Shown here: one piece after another, positions 57,503 through 58,978 of the stretch
How the letters are laid out: each line of letters opens with the position of its first letter
Numbering within the stretch: position 1 is the stretch's first letter
From: Myxococcales bacterium
Lineage (GTDB): Bacteria > Myxococcota_A > UBA9160 > SZUA-336
DNA length: 58,978 bases
Direction: 5' to 3'
NCBI GenBank assembly: GCA_013215565.1
Contig: JABSQV010000056.1
Coordinates: forward strand, 1 to 58,978
Program-made: the position numbers and the translations under genes
The notes under the pieces: model-generated
Seen by the model: only the letters and a program-made list of their open reading frames with translations
Databases searched by the model: none
What the model was told of the DNA's origin: nothing

Positions 57503-58735
57503 GTGAGCGACTTCCACCAGACCGGCATCATCACCACGCTGCACCGGCTGGGTCCGCGTTCTAATCAAAGAATCGAGGCCGACCTGAAGCAGCACGCGCG
57601 CGAGCGCCCGATCGCGCTGGTCCTGCCGTGCCTGTACACCGAGATTCAGGGGCCCGGGCTTGCGCGAATTCTCGAGGTGGCCCGCGAGGTCTCCTACCTC
57701 CACCGCGTCATCGTGAGTGTTTCTGGAACCTCGAAGCGTGAGGAGTTCAACGCGGTTCGCAGCTTCTTCTCTTCGCTTCCCGAAGCGACCTGCGTCTGGG
57801 CCAGCGGCCCGACCGTGGGGGAGTCGATCGAACGACTCGAAGAGAGCGGGCTGCAGATCGGCCCCGACGGCAAGGGCAGGGCGGTCTGGATCGGAGCGGG
57901 CTTCGCCCTGGCCTGCGGAGATATCGACAGCCTCGTGATTCACGACTGCGATATCCTGACTTACGACCGGGAATTCCTGGCGCGTCTCTGCTTCCCGGTC
58001 ACGCATCCCGGCCTCGACTTCGAGTTTTCCAAGGGCTACTACGGCCGCGCAACCGACCGGCTTCACGGACGCGTGACGCGTCTCTTCGTCACGCCGCTGG
58101 TCCGCTCGCTGAAGCGGATTCTAGGCCCGCTCCCGCTGCTCGAGTTCCTCGACAGCTTCCGCTACCCGCTCGCGGGTGAAATTGCAATCAAGGCCAACCT
58201 CATGCGCCAGATCCGGATTCCCAACCACTGGGGCCTCGAGATCGGAACCCTGGCCGAGGTGTTTCGAAACTGCTCGCCGCAACGCGTCGCGCAGGTGGAA
58301 CTGTGTGACAACTACGATCACAAGCACCAGCCGCTCTCCAGCGACGATCCGACCCGGGGTCTGCACCGGATGGTTCGGGACATCGCGACCAGCTTGTTCC
58401 AAAACCTGGCATCTGTCGGGCTTCAGTTCGACGCGGGTTTCCTGAACACGCTCTGTGCGGCGTATCTGCGCGAGGCACAGGATGCGGTGACGCGATATGC
58501 CGACGAGGCGCTTATCAACGGCCTGATCTTCGACCAGCACGACGAAGAGGTGATTGTCGAGACCTTCACCGGCGGCCTGCGCGCCGCCGGACTGGCCTTC
58601 GTCCGATCGCCGCTCGGCTCGCCTCTGATTCCGAACTGGAGCCGCGTTACGTCGGCGCTTCCCGAACTGTTGACCGACCTTCGCTACGCGGTGGAGTTGG
58701 ACCGCAGGAACAATAACCGCGGGGGTCCGCGCTGA
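57503..58735 (+). CDS. GT81-like glycosyltransferase (glucosyl-3-phosphoglycerate synthase type)
   Basis: 410 residues from a GTG at 57503. Starts with a Rossmann-like strand (IALVLPCLYTEIQGPGL), then IHDCDILTYDREFLARL (the DxD metal motif), GRVTRLFVTPLVRSLKRIL, PLAGEIAIKANL and GLEIGTLAEVFRNC. Spacing matches GpgS/GT81, enzymes using NDP-glucose and 3-phosphoglycerate to make osmolyte or methylglucose lipopolysaccharide precursors. The acceptor is inferred only. No phosphatase (GpgP) is in the window. Confidence 0.75.
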   Translation: MSDFHQTGIITTLHRLGPRSNQRIEADLKQHARERPIALVLPCLYTEIQGPGLARILEVAREVSYLHRVIVSVSGTSKREEFNAVRSFFSSLPEATCVWASGPTVGESIERLEESGLQIGPDGKGRAVWIGAGFALACGDIDSLVIHDCDILTYDREFLARLCFPVTHPGLDFEFSKGYYGRATDRLHGRVTRLFVTPLVRSLKRILGPLPLLEFLDSFRYPLAGEIAIKANLMRQIRIPNHWGLEIGTLAEVFRNCSPQRVAQVELCDNYDHKHQPLSSDDPTRGLHRMVRDIATSLFQNLASVGLQFDAGFLNTLCAAYLREAQDAVTRYADEALINGLIFDQHDEEVIVETFTGGLRAAGLAFVRSPLGSPLIPNWSRVTSALPELLTDLRYAVELDRRNNNRGGPR

Positions 58736-58754
58736 GGCGGGAAATCCCGGCGCG

Positions 58755-58978
58755 AAGATCCGGAGTTTCGAACCGGCCGACGAGGCCGGCGTGGTCTGGC
58801 TCTGGCGGCGCTGCAACTTGGTGCGCCCCTGGAACGACCCTCGGCGTGACATCGCGCGCAAGGGGCAGATTCAGCCCGAACTGTTCCTGGTCGGCTTGGT
58901 CGATGAGACCATCGTCGGAAGCGTCATGGCCGGCTACGGCGGGCATCGAGGCTGGATCAACTACCTCGCGGTTCTCCC
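58755..58978 (+). CDS. GNAT acetyltransferase (YpeA-like), C-terminus cut by window edge
   Basis: The frame from 58755 reads KIRSFEPADEAGVVWLW, then LVRPWNDPRRDIARKGQ and VGSVMAGYGGHRGWINYLAV, close to the YpeA family of GNAT N-acetyltransferases. The frame opens after a TGA at 58671, but no ATG, GTG or TTG lies in frame between that stop and the conserved start. Either a non-standard start (ATA or ATC) is used or a base is wrong. It begins shortly after the glycosyltransferase stop. Confidence 0.75.

Noticed and set aside
1..58978. CRISPR arrays, insertion sequences, integrase or phage genes
   Set aside because: No regularly spaced direct repeats, transposase motifs or phage-type modules were seen on either strand.

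Overview
The window is a GC-rich, gene-dense chromosomal stretch from a Gram-negative (diderm) bacterium. The outer membrane is implied by a complete type II secretion operon, an Mla-type lipid transporter, several lipoproteins and a PEP-CTERM protein. GTG/TTG starts and 4-base stop/start overlaps (GTGA, ATGA) are very frequent. The gene set (split gcvPA/gcvPB, selenocysteine tRNA, DivIVA, PilM-like GspL) fits an uncultured deltaproteobacterial, Myxococcota or Binatota-like lineage, but nothing here fixes the taxon. I see no CRISPR array, insertion sequence, rRNA or replication origin.

Layout. 1-9744: a cut GH106-like glycosidase and a membrane protein (-), the TldD/TldE protease pair (+), a small accessory island with lower codon bias (orphan PEP-CTERM tail, PEP-CTERM gene, frameshifted zinc-ribbon gene), a MoeZ-type sulfur-carrier activating enzyme, a ribosome hibernation factor, tRNA-Sec, an NTF2-like protein, a crotonase and an SMP-30 protein. 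9741-21121 (-): one long chain of genes, maf, yggS, proC, divIVA, DUF167, fmdB, folD, gcvT, gcvH, gcvPA, gcvPB, an M48 lipoprotein and a methyltransferase/uracil-DNA glycosylase fusion. folD and gcvTHP together make a glycine to methylene-THF to formyl-THF one-carbon module. 21148-24184 (+): lipoprotein, mlaE, mlaF, mlaD. 24233-25816 (-): HEAT-like protein and a frameshifted metallo-beta-lactamase.

25909-37868 (-): gspC-D-E-F-G-H-I-J-K-L-M, a complete T2SS core, with a SPOR domain on the secretin. 38056-47822 (+): a small membrane-anchored protein, then dnaK, hsp20, lon, an OmpA-type lipoprotein, glycerate kinase, a pentaheme and a monoheme cytochrome, a flavin reductase and an orphan. 47823-48230: no convincing gene, but a promoter and nested hairpins on the minus strand suggest a small structured RNA. 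48231-52215 (-): gapA, pgk, tpiA, secG, tRNA-Leu(GAG) and a PDZ lipoprotein, behind a clear sigma-70-type promoter. 52351-58978 (+ except the patatin gene): acpS, penicillin-acylase-like hydrolase, a Y-family polymerase homologue that has lost catalytic residues, a patatin-like phospholipase (-), a GT81-like glycosyltransferase and a cut GNAT acetyltransferase.

The items most worth a second look are the apparently dead DinB-like protein (55217-56266), the methyltransferase/MUG fusion (9741-10889), the candidate structured RNA (47925-48097), the GspD-SPOR fusion, and the orphan PEP-CTERM sorting tail (4583-4681). All domain calls are by eye from motifs; no database search was run.
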